DNA of 64,000 nt from JAFDVL01 sp043783625 (GTDB lineage: Bacteria > Acidobacteriota > Blastocatellia > RBC074), in contig JAYVZE010000017.1 in NCBI GenBank assembly GCA_043783625.1, positions 1 through 64,000 on the forward strand, in the 5' to 3' direction. Both the position numbers and the translations under genes were made by a program. A model generated the notes under the pieces. It was not told the DNA's origin and ran no database searches. It worked only from the letters and a program-made list of their open reading frames with translations. Shown here one piece after another: positions 32,956 through 42,617 of the stretch. The first letter of the stretch is position 1. Each line of letters begins with the position of its first letter.

Positions 32956-35933
32956 AACTTGTCCTTAATGGGAAATCGCAGATGAAGGGTCGTTCCGTGA
33001 CCTGGTACGGAACGAATGGTCATGTGTCCGGCTAACAACTTAGATCGTTCAATAATACTTTGCAGACCCAAACCACTGTAACCCCATTTGTCAGTTTGCG
33101 CCTTCACCACAAATCCACACCCGTTGTCGGTAATCATCAATTCAAGGCGATGTGGTTTTCGATTAATTGTTATTGTTACCTGCGAGGCTGCTGCATGTTT
33201 ACTGATATTATTAAGCCCTTCCTGCACAATTCGGTAGAGATTATTTTCCCCTTCTTTGGATAATGCACCATCCAGATTGTCTAATTGCTTGATGATTTGC
33301 CAACTCTGCGCAGCGGAGACGCGGTCAAGCAGATCGGAGATGGCTTCGGAAACACCCACCCGATCCAGTTGATGAGGACGCAAATCAAAGATGATTTCTT
33401 TGACCTCATCCAAGGCGAAGGTTGAGGCTTCGGCGATTTCCTGCAATTGTTCTTTGATTTGTTCCCGATCATCGACTGAATGCAAGCCGGTCAGTGCCCG
33501 TCGTTTGATAATCACCAGACTTTGACTTAATCCGTCATGCATTTCGACCGCCATCCGCTGCCGTTCCCGTTCCTGTGATGCGATTAGTTGGCGGGCGAAA
33601 TTTTCTTTTTGTGAAGCACGACGGTGCAAACGTGAAAGTGACCAATAGTAAATGAACAGGAGCAGCCCCAGCACAAATGTTCCAAACAGGATTCGAGCCA
33701 ACGATGTTTGCCAGAAGCGAGGTTGTACTTTTATTTGGATGGTAGCTTCGTGCAAGCTCCAGCCTCCAGCGGGGTTGGCAGCAATAAGTCGGAAACTATA
33801 GTTACCGGGTGGAAGCTGTGAGTAGAGTGCTGTGCGACGCGAACCAGCCGCAATCCAATCATTATCGAAACCCTCCAATTTATACATAAACTGAAGTTGT
33901 TCAGGTTTTGTTAAAGCTAACCCTGTATACTGAATCTCTAAATTATTTATTCCGGGCGCAATTTTGATAGGAGATAAAGTATTTTGTGACTCCCTATCCA
34001 GAAAAACCTGCTCAATTGCCACCAACGGAGTCAAGACGTTACGGTTGTCAGGGGTGACGATGGCAATACCGCGAATCATTGGAAACCAAAGCTGCCCGTT
34101 TTGCATTTGCCAGCCAGCGGGAGAGGTTCCGCCATTGCCTTCCGTGACATCCAACCCATCAGAAACACCAAAGGCTTCACACAGCACCATTTTTGTTTTA
34201 CCGCTGAGAAAATCATTGAGTCTTTGTCGGTCCAGACTAAAAATTCCACGATTCCCCAGCAACCAAAACTGATGCTTCTTATCAACTAAAATACGTGAAA
34301 TAAAATCATCTGGAAGCCCGTTTTTAGTCGTGATATGCTCGAACTGGCCAGACTGAAACCGATTTAATCCACCACCGTAGGTAGCAATCCAAAGCACGCC
34401 ATCCTCATCTTCATAAATGTCTCGAATATAATCATTCGAGAGTCCTTCACGGGTTGTGTAATTGGTAAAAACACCATCTTTGAAATGACTGAGTCCCTTC
34501 ACCGTGCCAATCCACAAACCTCCTTCTTTGTCTTCAAAAATTACTTTCACCTCCGCATGGACAAGCCCGTCAGATGCGCGGTAGTGTTTAATTTGCCCAT
34601 CCCGGAAATGCCCCAATCCATCCTGAGATCCCAGCCAGATTTGCCCGGAACGATCTTCAGCTATAGTTGACACACGCCCTAGAGATGGATCCTTATATTC
34701 GGTAAATTTTCCCTGCTGCAAATGCGTAACTCCGTTAAATTGTCCGATCCATAATGTATCGTCGTGAGCTGCATAAAGCGCAGCAATCTCAGGTAGTTTA
34801 GCTGAGATCGTATTTCGAAAATCCAAAGTTACTTGTCCGTCCTGAATACGACATAAGCCCTTCTCTGTGCTGAGCCAGATATTGTTTCGATGGTCTTGTA
34901 TAATGGATGAGACGTTGTATGGGAGCATCGAGATATTTCGAGGGCTGATTCGGTACAGACCGTCCCCGGATATTCCCAGCCAAAAATTTCCTTCTGTATC
35001 CTCAAACAATGAACGGGTAACTTGATTTTTTGCCAAGCTTGTTTTGTGTAAAAAAAGTTGTTCAGATTTTTCATTAAACAGGTCTCCGGTGTCAGGACTA
35101 AACCAGAGGGCAGATGTTAGCCCTGAAACTATGGACATACGGGATGATTTATTAGCAAAAGCACGATGAACTTTGTAACGGCGATCCATGAAATGACCGA
35201 TACTATTTGTGGTACTTAACCAAAAACCACCATCCACATGAGGAAAGATTGCCATCGGATGATCTTTTGGGTTTGTTTGAATTTGCTGTGTGCTAATAAT
35301 TTTCCCATTGTGAAATTCAACTAACCCCAAGGGAGTGGCTACCCATAAATTGCCATCGGTAGCTTCGCTGATTGAGGTGACATTGTTGTCTGGTAATCCC
35401 GCATGGCGATCAAAATGCTGTGACTGTGTGGGGTCTTGCTGATCGAAGCGCGTCAGCCCTGTGGTAACCGTGCTAAAATACATTGCCCCTGCCTTGTCTT
35501 CGTAAATTGTCTGGATGAAGTTGTACCCGATGCCAGCACCAGTCGTTTCAAAATAATGGAAGACACCGTTGCGATAGTAGTAAATTTCGCAGGCATCAGT
35601 GCCGATCCATAATTTTCCGTCCCGGCTGACATAGAGCGAGGTGATCCGATTACTTTTGAGGACAGGGGTATTGCTGGTATTGAAGATCGTGAATTTTAAG
35701 CCATCAAAGCGGGCTAATCCGCCAAACGTTCCCAACCACAAGTACCCATCTTGCGTCTGGACAATGGCTACGACGGTATTTTGTGGTAATCCATCCTCGG
35801 TTGTCCAATGTTTTGCAATGAAAGGGGTAGCTGAGACTGGACTGCCAGTCTGTGCCCTGACACCCACCACCAGCAGTTCCCAAAAGGCAAAAGCTAATCC
35901 TATTTGCCATAGCAAGATAAACTTATTTCGCAT
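32952..35933 (-). CDS. Reg_prop (ligand-sensor) histidine kinase, DesK/NarX class
   Basis: A 993-residue inner-membrane sensor. Signal peptide or first helix (about 5-25); a periplasmic pair of beta-propellers built from Reg_prop repeats (pattern W.GT..GL..F..G, more than a dozen) over about 40-650; a Y_Y_Y domain (about 665-735); a membrane helix at about 748-768; a HisKA_3 dimerisation segment with His799 in EMHDGLSQSL; and an HATPase domain with DNGCGF and GLGLQSI. Starts at GTG 35951 and ATG 35933 are possible; ATG 35933 directly precedes a signal peptide, but neither has a clear ribosome site. Such kinases often sense carbohydrates, yet no polysaccharide-utilisation genes are adjacent. 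Confidence 0.9.
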   Translation of the reverse strand: MRNKFILLWQIGLAFAFWELLVVGVRAQTGSPVSATPFIAKHWTTEDGLPQNTVVAIVQTQDGYLWLGTFGGLARFDGLKFTIFNTSNTPVLKSNRITSLYVSRDGKLWIGTDACEIYYYRNGVFHYFETTGAGIGYNFIQTIYEDKAGAMYFSTVTTGLTRFDQQDPTQSQHFDRHAGLPDNNVTSISEATDGNLWVATPLGLVEFHNGKIISTQQIQTNPKDHPMAIFPHVDGGFWLSTTNSIGHFMDRRYKVHRAFANKSSRMSIVSGLTSALWFSPDTGDLFNEKSEQLFLHKTSLAKNQVTRSLFEDTEGNFWLGISGDGLYRISPRNISMLPYNVSSIIQDHRNNIWLSTEKGLCRIQDGQVTLDFRNTISAKLPEIAALYAAHDDTLWIGQFNGVTHLQQGKFTEYKDPSLGRVSTIAEDRSGQIWLGSQDGLGHFRDGQIKHYRASDGLVHAEVKVIFEDKEGGLWIGTVKGLSHFKDGVFTNYTTREGLSNDYIRDIYEDEDGVLWIATYGGGLNRFQSGQFEHITTKNGLPDDFISRILVDKKHQFWLLGNRGIFSLDRQRLNDFLSGKTKMVLCEAFGVSDGLDVTEGNGGTSPAGWQMQNGQLWFPMIRGIAIVTPDNRNVLTPLVAIEQVFLDRESQNTLSPIKIAPGINNLEIQYTGLALTKPEQLQFMYKLEGFDNDWIAAGSRRTALYSQLPPGNYSFRLIAANPAGGWSLHEATIQIKVQPRFWQTSLARILFGTFVLGLLLFIYYWSLSRLHRRASQKENFARQLIASQERERQRMAVEMHDGLSQSLVIIKRRALTGLHSVDDREQIKEQLQEIAEASTFALDEVKEIIFDLRPHQLDRVGVSEAISDLLDRVSAAQSWQIIKQLDNLDGALSKEGENNLYRIVQEGLNNISKHAAASQVTITINRKPHRLELMITDNGCGFVVKAQTDKWGYSGLGLQSIIERSKLLAGHMTIRSVPGHGTTLHLRFPIKDKL

Positions 35934-36458
35934 AAATGATAGAATGCGCACATCAGGAGTATTTAAGGCTGAGAACCCTGACAGGCTACCTCCAGTTTAG
36001 GAAACAGGAGTTTGCGATAAAATAACGGGGCTCACTGACATAAAAACTACCTGATCTAGCGTAGGCTATTGAGTTCACGCTTTTTCAGTTCTCTCTGGCG
36101 AAAGCTGGGAATGCGTCCCTTCTAAGGGGAAGTCTATATTATGTATTGTAGTTAGACCACTTACTCTTCGTGGATTCGTTTCGTAGTTTTTCTACAATCG
36201 TTTATTACAATACACTAGCGCGGATGATGTAGCAATATACTTGATATGCAGCGAGTGTCCCAGCCTTGAATCAGGGAATTAGCAGGTCAAAACAGGCGTG
36301 CAGAAGATGTGCTGTTTGTCCCCTTTATCTTCCGTAGGCTTCTACCTTTTCTTCCTAAACGTAAGATCATTTACTGATCGCAAGGAGTTTTGTTGTTTAA
36401 TTCTTCCTTTGGGTTATACTTGCCGACTATTTTGAGAAAGTTATAAGTATTGTTGAAT
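35934..36458. other. Divergent intergenic region between the kinase and RNase J
   Basis: About 0.5 kb without a gene. It should hold the kinase promoter and the RNase J promoter at 36393-36420. TATTGTAG/CTACAAT words (about 36140-36215) form short inverted repeats of uncertain meaning. No longer open frame is supported. Confidence 0.45.
36393..36420 (+). promoter_or_regulatory. Candidate sigma-70-type promoter of RNase J
   Basis: TTGTTT (36393-36398) and TATACT (36415-36420) are separated by 16 bases, 38 bases before the ATG at 36459. The match to the standard -35/-10 pair is good at the -10 and fair at the -35. Confidence 0.42.
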
Positions 36459-38120
36459 ATGTCGAATGATAAATTAGAGATCACTCCCTTAGGTGGACTA
36501 GGGTTCTTTGGAATGAATATGACCGTGTTTCGTTACGGCGGTCAAATGATGATTGTTGATGCGGGCATGATGTTTCCTGATGAGGATTTGCTCGGCGTAG
36601 ACATTGCCATTCCTGATTTTACTTACATTGAGGAACACCGCGACGAAATCGTTGGCATCGTCCTCACGCACGCGCACGAAGACCATATCGGCGCTCTCCC
36701 GTTTTTGCTTCAGCTCGTTAATGTTCCCATCTACGCTACAAAATTCACCTTTGGTTTAGTTGAAAATAAACTGAATGAATTCGGCTTGCTTGGCGAAGCT
36801 GAGACGCACACGATTGCGCCGCTGGAGAGCTTTGAATTAGGGCCGTTTGAAATTGAATTTATTCAGGTTTCACACTCATTGGTAGATTGTGTCGCACTGG
36901 CGATTACGACTCCGGTGGGAGTTGTGATTCATACGGGCGATTTCAAAGTTGATGAGACTCCGGTGATTGGCGATGCGATTGATTTGAAGCGGCTGCATGA
37001 ATACGGCGATAAAGGCGTCCTTGCGTTGATGGCGGATTCTACGAATGTCGAAAAAGAAGGTCGCACCGGTTCGGAACGATCCGTGATTCCGGGGCTGGAT
37101 ACTATTTTCAGCCAGGCGGAAGGGCGCGTCATCGTAGCCTGTTTTGCGACCAGCATTCATCGTTTGCAAATCGTCTGTGATTTAGCGGCGGAGTATGGGC
37201 GCCATGTGGCTCTCGTCGGGCGCAGCATGATCCGTAATTTCGAGACGGCGCAACGATTGAATTTTCTCGATTTGCCGCATGGATTATTAGTCAGTCCGGG
37301 CGAAGCTAAAAAAATGTCTCCGTCAAAAGTCACGCTGATGGTGACCGGATCGCAGGGCGAACCGATGGCTGCGCTGCCCAGAATGTCCGTAGATCAGCAT
37401 CGTGATGCGAGTATTGTCAAAGGTGATACCGTAGTCATTTCAGCACGTCAGATTCCAGGTAATGAACGTAGCATTTCTCGAATGATGAATAATATGTTCA
37501 AGAAAGATGCGAACGTCATTGACAGTAGTGTCGCACGCATTCACGTTTCGGGTCACGGGCGTCAAGGCGATTTGCAAATTATGTATGATGCCGTTCGTCC
37601 AAAATTTTTGATCCCGATTCACGGCGAAACCCGTCAGCTTTATCGTCACGCGGCCGCTGCGAAAAAATGGGGACATTCTTCAGACCGCATTATTTTGTCA
37701 GAAAGCGGAGACGTGATTGAACTGGATGAAAACAGTGGCTTCGTCGGAAGTAAAGTTCAGGTAGGGCGGACGCTGATTGACGATTCTCGTACGGGACGAA
37801 TTAACGACATGGTGATTCGTGACCGCAAGCATTTGGCCTACGATGGAATGGTGGTGTCAATCGTGACGATTAATAAACAATCCGGCGAAATGGAAACTCC
37901 GCCCGAAGTCGTCCAGCGCGGCTTGGCGGTCAACGATGCGAATGGAGAATTTACCACGCGTGCCAAAAGAATTGTGGCTGAAACGGTAGCCAGAGCTTCG
38001 CATGCGGAACGGGTTGACTGGACACAAATCAAAGAAAAAATTCGGATTGATTTGAAACGTCATATTCAAAAAGAAATTGGACGTCGCCCGATGATTATTC
38101 CGGTAGTACTGGAATTATAA
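36459..38120 (+). CDS. rnj: Ribonuclease J
   Basis: A 553-residue beta-CASP metallo-beta-lactamase nuclease with 5'-3' exo- and endonuclease activity in mRNA decay and rRNA maturation. The metal motif HAHEDH is at 71-76; GDFKVDETP, MADSTN and VSGHGRQGD are further landmarks. The N-terminus LEITPLGGLGFFGMNM is typical. The start is uncertain: TTG 36450 is better spaced from GAGAAAG, but ATG 36459 fits the family length. RNase J is usual in bacteria without RNase E or beside it. A good terminator follows at 38158. Confidence 0.94.
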   Translation: MSNDKLEITPLGGLGFFGMNMTVFRYGGQMMIVDAGMMFPDEDLLGVDIAIPDFTYIEEHRDEIVGIVLTHAHEDHIGALPFLLQLVNVPIYATKFTFGLVENKLNEFGLLGEAETHTIAPLESFELGPFEIEFIQVSHSLVDCVALAITTPVGVVIHTGDFKVDETPVIGDAIDLKRLHEYGDKGVLALMADSTNVEKEGRTGSERSVIPGLDTIFSQAEGRVIVACFATSIHRLQIVCDLAAEYGRHVALVGRSMIRNFETAQRLNFLDLPHGLLVSPGEAKKMSPSKVTLMVTGSQGEPMAALPRMSVDQHRDASIVKGDTVVISARQIPGNERSISRMMNNMFKKDANVIDSSVARIHVSGHGRQGDLQIMYDAVRPKFLIPIHGETRQLYRHAAAAKKWGHSSDRIILSESGDVIELDENSGFVGSKVQVGRTLIDDSRTGRINDMVIRDRKHLAYDGMVVSIVTINKQSGEMETPPEVVQRGLAVNDANGEFTTRAKRIVAETVARASHAERVDWTQIKEKIRIDLKRHIQKEIGRRPMIIPVVLEL

Positions 38121-38123
38121 GTC

Positions 38124-38150
38124 GGTGCGCCCGCATCCTGCGGGCGAGTC
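38124..38150. repeat. Solo family A core after RNase J
   Basis: GGTGCGCCCGCATCCTGCGG (from 38124) with GCGAGTC after it is one self-complementary family A core without the second arm. It begins four bases after the rnj stop codon. Confidence 0.72.
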
Positions 38151-38157
38151 GTTTTCC

Positions 38158-38194
38158 AAAACCCTTGTTTGAAAAAACAGGGGTTTTCTTTTTT
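38158..38194 (+). terminator. Rho-independent terminator of RNase J
   Basis: AAAACCCTTGTTT (38158-38170) pairs with AAACAGGGGTTTT (38175-38187) around GAAA, one mismatch, followed by CTTTTTT. A strong stem with a U-tract. Confidence 0.8.
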
Positions 38195-38199
38195 GGAAT

Positions 38200-38471
38200 C
38201 AGCTCGTCATTACCTCTTTTATTCAACTGCGAAACAGAATCGTGAACTTGAATTACCGACCCCCAAAGTACGGTATCCCGGATTTCCGCTAGAGCGAGCA
38301 ATTGCCCGGTGCGGAAAGGGAGTGCGCTGGAACCGCCCCGAACCTGCCACTCCTTCACATTAGCGAGTTTGATGAATTCGGATTGACTGATTATTTCTTA
38401 TCACCAATTTTCGGTACATTGGAATCCATCAAGAAGATCAACGGCGAGCTACGAACAGCTCGCCGTTTTTG
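38200..38471 (+). ncRNA. Candidate structured non-coding RNA
   Basis: Between two + strand terminators lies a 245-base stretch without a credible protein. It contains a row of hairpins: TACCG/CGGTA (38254-38258, 38271-38275), TTTCCGC/GCGGAAA (38283-38289, 38311-38317), GGAGTG/CACTCC (38319-38324, 38348-38353) and CCAAT/ATTGG (38404-38408, 38418-38422), and then a strong terminator at 38441-38470. This is the layout of an independent small RNA gene. It does not fit my memory of SRP RNA, 6S RNA, tmRNA or RNase P. A promoter was not identified. Confidence 0.4.
38441..38470 (+). terminator. Strong rho-independent terminator
   Basis: ACGGCGAGCT (38441-38450) and AGCTCGCCGT (38457-38466) form a perfect 10-bp stem with a 6-base loop, followed by TTTT. 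It lies 320 bases after the RNase J stop, whose own terminator is at 38158, so it more likely ends a separate + strand transcript. Confidence 0.72.
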
Positions 38472-38479
38472 CGTGTGTC

Positions 38480-38538
38480 GGTACGCCAGCATCCTGCTGG
38501 CGAGATTTGATATACTGCCAGTAGGATGCTGGCGTACC
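38480..38538. repeat. Family A palindromic repeat
   Basis: Arms 38480-38501 (GGTACGCCAGCATCCTGCTGG...) and 38517-38538 are inverted copies with one mismatch and a 15-base loop. The repeat ends two bases before the stop codon of the convergent 38540 gene, which places it exactly between convergent transcription units. Confidence 0.82.
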
Positions 38539-38539
38539 G

Positions 38540-41500
38540 TTACCGGATGATGACGGTGAAGCCGACTTCACCGGAATTATCCGGCGTAATCGAACTTAAA
38601 TATCCTGCTGTTACTCGCCAGCGAACCGCTTTGACGTTGCGGTCATAATTCGTTGTTGTGCCACCGCCACCGTTGACAGGTGTGTACGTCCAGGTCGCTG
38701 CTGCTGGTGTTACCGAGTTATAATCATTTGAATATTCCACGACAATTGTCAGGCCAGTCGAACCCGGATCAGTGGTGACGGAGCCGATTTTAAAGTCCGT
38801 CACCAGTGGGATGGCATCAGTGAGGGTAACTTGTTTCGCCAATGAACCTCCGGTGTTAGTGAACGTGATGCTATAAGTGAGTTCTGTTGCAGGCGGTTGT
38901 TCACCGGTTGGATTGACGGATTTGCGCAGTGTTAGACTTGGAGCGGTAACTGCACCGACCGTCACTGTAGTTGGATCAATAGTGGTTGCAATCGTCTGGG
39001 GAATTGAACCTACCGGGATTTTCATGTTATATGGCGCAGAGGTCACTGTTGCAGACATATCAGAAGTTTGTCCGGCGTTATCAGTGTTAATTCCGGCGAG
39101 CGAGATAATGCTGCCGAACCCGGTCGCCTGATTTGCGATAGTTCCTGTGAATCCGGCATTCATCGTGACCGGAATCGTGATTGTGAATGCCCCGGTGATA
39201 TTAAGGTTTGCTCCAGCGGCAATAAGATTACTGAGCGCACCGCTGGCAGCTCCCGTATACGCTGGATTTTTACCACCGCCAGTTCCGCTGCCGGCGGCTA
39301 AGACTGTTTGTCCACCCGTCGTAGTGATGGTGATTCCAGTTGGAAGTTGATCGTTGATCTGGAAGTTCGTCACCAACGATCCAAGGTTAATATAGTGAAT
39401 GGTGTAATTTAGTGTGTCGCCAGCCGAAATACCTCCACTCGCATCAGCATCAGTGATGAGTTTGATGGATTTGTAAGCAGCAATATTGACCACAGGAGTG
39501 GATTCAAACGCACATCCCGCATTTGCAACACTGCCAGACGTATTTTCATTGGCGGCAGTGCAAGCAGTAATTGCGCCAGTGGTGGTGACAGTCGCTTTGT
39601 TCGGGTCGCCTCCACTAAAAACTTTCGCTTGATTGACGACATCAGTCGTGAGGGTGGCAGCGGCATTAATATTGAAAGCAAAGACGCTCGTGCCAGAGGT
39701 CGCAGCAATTGCCGTTGTGCTGGTACAGGTAATTGATTGTGGTGATATGGCGTCACTGTTACACGTCCAGTTGGCAGCTTGTGAGCCAGATAGAGTAACT
39801 AAGCCTGACGCCCCATTGTTGACGGTGATGCCTGTTGGCAGCGTATCTTTAACGGAAGTCGTGCCGAACGTTACTCCGTTGCCGACATTGGTCACGGTCA
39901 TCGTGTATGTCATGGATGCACCCGCTTGCACTGAAGCAGGTGCAGTCTTCGCAAGCTTGAGGTCAGGCAATCCACTGACAATAAAAGTGGTCGCATCAAT
40001 TGTTCCCGTAATGGTCTGGGCAACAGAGCCGGCAGGAATCGTTAAATTATAGGGCGCACTCGTCACCAGTGAAGGCAAGTCAACCGTTGTGCCTGCGTTA
40101 TCGGACAGCACAGAGGAACTCAGAGCTGTCCCTGTCCCGCTTGCTTGATTGATAACTGTCCCGGAAAATCCAGTATTAACCCTGACCGGGATGGATACGG
40201 TAATCACTCCGCTTGCTGCGAGCGTTGCACCTGATGCCAGGAGGTTGCTCACGGCGGCTCCGATTCCTCCGGTATACCCGGTATTGGCTGAAGCACTGGT
40301 TCCGCCGCCTGAAACCAGCACAGTTTGTGTTCCTGTGGCAGCGATGGAAATGCCTGCCGGAAGTAAATCAGTAATTTGGAAATTAGTGGAGTCGCCTGCT
40401 CCAGTGTTGGCGTATTGCAAGGTGTAAGTCAGGGTATCGCCTGCTGTAATTGTTCCACTACTATCCGCGTCAGTTGTGAGCTTGACCGATTTATAGGCAG
40501 TCACTAGCGGAAGGGCGACAATGGTGAGTGAATAGTCTTCGACTTCGCCGCTGGTGGCATTTCCAATGGAGGACTCGGCCTCCGCCTGGGTGTTGCTGAG
40601 GCGAAAGCGGGCATAAGTCGCGGCTGCTGTCATCCCTGCCGGAGTCGTGAAGCTGACATTTTGACTCCCCGAAGCAGTGACTATGACCGTCGCGGATTTC
40701 TCACCTGTATCAAGGAAATCACCGTCCTTATTGAAGTCAATGTAACCGACCAGATACGACGTTCCCGACGGGTTGGTGACATTGACGGGAACTGTATATG
40801 TCTGTCCGGCTGTTGTGGTCAGCGCTGGAAAACTGGCGACACCATCTTCATCATCCGGGGTTCCGTTGTTGTCATCGCCGTTGGCTGCCACACTCGATTG
40901 TGCGCTCGACTCAGGATCAGGTCCTACACTGCCAAGATAAGGAGCAGTTGGGATTAAGGTTGCCATCGTCAAACTGTTCACTGTCGTTGTCGTGGTCAGT
41001 TGCGAGCCGCCACTCGCAGTGCGCCGCGCATAGTGATTAGGTGTGCCGAAGCTGGCCGGAGCATCTCCATAATCAAAGGGCGTCATGATTCCGAAGGCGA
41101 CCGCTTGGCTTCCACCAGCGAGTACATTCACGGAAATCTGATTGATATTTTGAGATAAAGCAAGAAGTGTTCCGCCACCGGTGTTGGTAAGGTCTTCTGT
41201 ATAGAGAGTGCGTCCGCCATTAGAAAACTTTGCGGTTAAAACAGAACCCGGAGCTGCCTCAAGCGGTTGCCATGGAGTACCATCTGTCGTCCAGGTTAAG
41301 GATTCATTACTGTTACCCGTATCTTCTGCATCGGCGGTTACAATATCGGCAGGGACAGCAACTCCATTGATGAGCACACTAAAACTAACATCGAAGGTGG
41401 GGTCTTCTGACGCCACAACGTTAAGTAATCCGATTGGGTTAATCCCACCATACAAATCATCCAATTTGTCACCGCCCCAGTCCCCCACATTGTAAGGACG

Positions 41501-42238
41501 AATCGCTTTGGTAATATTCCTGATAGTGGCAGTGATAGTCGCTCCGGTGAGTGTCGTCCAGGTTTTTGTAATGGTATCTCCCGGATTAAATTGCGAAGTT
41601 GCGCCACAACTCCAATTCAACCAATAGATATTGTTGCGGTATACACCCGTACCAGATGGGGCAAGCACCGCAGTACCAGTCGGGCAGGTGAGTGATACAG
41701 GGGCTGCTGCCGGAGTGATGGAGGGAGCCAGAGCGCACGTAGTACAAGTGCCGGGAGCGACAGGCGTGCCAGTGGCTACCATTTCGAGCGAAGTGCCGCT
41801 TTGAAACATCGTCATCGCCGGAAAAATCTTAAATGGCGTAGTAAAGTTTTTCAGGTCAGGTGGAGGCATTGGTGCTTCGGAATTAGCCCTGAAATTGGTG
41901 GAGCGGTTCGCGGCAATCTTGGGTTCGCCTGTACTTTGCGTCATCCATTCATCAATGCCAATGGCTTTTTCTGCCATTGGCTTCGCTGCTTCCGCTGCTT
42001 TTGTTTCGATAGTTTTTGGCAGCCAGGAGCGGAACTTCGCCACGCCTCGCTGCGCAGTTGCTTCTGCGCCATGCACGAATGGCGTGGCATTAATGAGCAT
42101 TGGCTGAATCAATAACAAGGTGACAATTAAGCGGTTGATGCTTTGTCGAAGTGATTCAGGTTTAGTGACCGCTACAAAAAATGAAAAAGTAAGTGAGACC
42201 GCACGGCGGCAAAGCAGAAGAGTGCTGGCTGAGTTCAT
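38540..42238 (-). CDS. Large secreted GEVED/DUF11 adhesin-like protein
   Basis: A 1232-residue protein. After an N-terminal hydrophobic segment (about 30-55) comes a CshA-like region (about 95-380), a GEVED domain (about 380-580, starting FDYGDAPASFG and ending GEVEDYSL) and three or more DUF11-type beta-sandwich repeats (TLTYTLQYANTG, LNYTIHYINLG, ELTYSITFTNTGG). The last ~110 residues are paralogous to the end of the 815-residue neighbour (NYDRN...RWR.TAG.LSS). ATG 42238 with AGGGGT nine bases upstream is used in place of TTG 42259. Adhesion or matrix binding is inferred. No sorting motif or barrel is seen, so secretion would depend on other proteins. Confidence 0.85.
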   Translation of the reverse strand: MNSASTLLLCRRAVSLTFSFFVAVTKPESLRQSINRLIVTLLLIQPMLINATPFVHGAEATAQRGVAKFRSWLPKTIETKAAEAAKPMAEKAIGIDEWMTQSTGEPKIAANRSTNFRANSEAPMPPPDLKNFTTPFKIFPAMTMFQSGTSLEMVATGTPVAPGTCTTCALAPSITPAAAPVSLTCPTGTAVLAPSGTGVYRNNIYWLNWSCGATSQFNPGDTITKTWTTLTGATITATIRNITKAIRPYNVGDWGGDKLDDLYGGINPIGLLNVVASEDPTFDVSFSVLINGVAVPADIVTADAEDTGNSNESLTWTTDGTPWQPLEAAPGSVLTAKFSNGGRTLYTEDLTNTGGGTLLALSQNINQISVNVLAGGSQAVAFGIMTPFDYGDAPASFGTPNHYARRTASGGSQLTTTTTVNSLTMATLIPTAPYLGSVGPDPESSAQSSVAANGDDNNGTPDDEDGVASFPALTTTAGQTYTVPVNVTNPSGTSYLVGYIDFNKDGDFLDTGEKSATVIVTASGSQNVSFTTPAGMTAAATYARFRLSNTQAEAESSIGNATSGEVEDYSLTIVALPLVTAYKSVKLTTDADSSGTITAGDTLTYTLQYANTGAGDSTNFQITDLLPAGISIAATGTQTVLVSGGGTSASANTGYTGGIGAAVSNLLASGATLAASGVITVSIPVRVNTGFSGTVINQASGTGTALSSSVLSDNAGTTVDLPSLVTSAPYNLTIPAGSVAQTITGTIDATTFIVSGLPDLKLAKTAPASVQAGASMTYTMTVTNVGNGVTFGTTSVKDTLPTGITVNNGASGLVTLSGSQAANWTCNSDAISPQSITCTSTTAIAATSGTSVFAFNINAAATLTTDVVNQAKVFSGGDPNKATVTTTGAITACTAANENTSGSVANAGCAFESTPVVNIAAYKSIKLITDADASGGISAGDTLNYTIHYINLGSLVTNFQINDQLPTGITITTTGGQTVLAAGSGTGGGKNPAYTGAASGALSNLIAAGANLNITGAFTITIPVTMNAGFTGTIANQATGFGSIISLAGINTDNAGQTSDMSATVTSAPYNMKIPVGSIPQTIATTIDPTTVTVGAVTAPSLTLRKSVNPTGEQPPATELTYSITFTNTGGSLAKQVTLTDAIPLVTDFKIGSVTTDPGSTGLTIVVEYSNDYNSVTPAAATWTYTPVNGGGGTTTNYDRNVKAVRWRVTAGYLSSITPDNSGEVGFTVIIR

Positions 42239-42617
42239 GTTGTACGTACCCCTACGCAAATAGACAGGGCTGAAAATCTAACGATGATGCATCCGAAGAC
42301 TGTGGAATCGGAAAAACTGAAGTGGGAGAATGAGGTAGCCGGATTAACTATGTCTTCAGGTTGGCGCCCGAAATGAGAGGTTGATGAACTACCCGTCCAC
42401 TATCAAAAAAACATCGTATGAGTGAGCTGAGAAAGATTGTGAGTTGTTGACTACAGGGCTAAAGGCGAGAACAGTGTAATCAAAATGAAATAGATTGCAA
42501 GAAAAAATTTCAAACTGACCGAACCCACGCTAAAGTAAATTACCTGATGCTAATGCATCAGGTAATTTACTTTAGCGTGAATCTATCAAGATAGTGAGTA
42601 GATATTTTTTGTAAGCG
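42239..42617. other. Intergenic region of the DUF11 cluster
   Basis: No gene. It contains the 25-bp-arm hairpin at 42526-42579 on the side of the upstream gene. The rest is AT-rich and presumably holds the promoter for the 1232-residue protein, but I cannot place it. Confidence 0.45.
42526..42579 (-). terminator. Strong 25-bp hairpin, probable terminator
   Basis: Arms 42526-42550 and 42555-42579 are perfect inverted copies (25 bp) with loop TAAT. It lies 39 bases past the stop of the 42618 gene in its transcription direction. The stem contains AT-rich ends. Confidence 0.75.

Noticed and set aside
38095..38358. Protein-coding frame on the - strand across the terminator of RNase J
   Set aside because: It spans a terminator and a repeat, and the codons are of no family.
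38300..38360. T-box-like or tRNA-like signal (TGGAACCGC) in the candidate RNA
   Set aside because: The rest of the T-box consensus is missing, no aminoacyl-tRNA synthetase or amino-acid gene follows on this strand, and no cloverleaf can be drawn.
38260..38360. SRP RNA, 6S RNA, tmRNA or RNase P RNA
   Set aside because: None of the conserved words of these RNAs was seen by eye; only a search with covariance models could exclude them fully.
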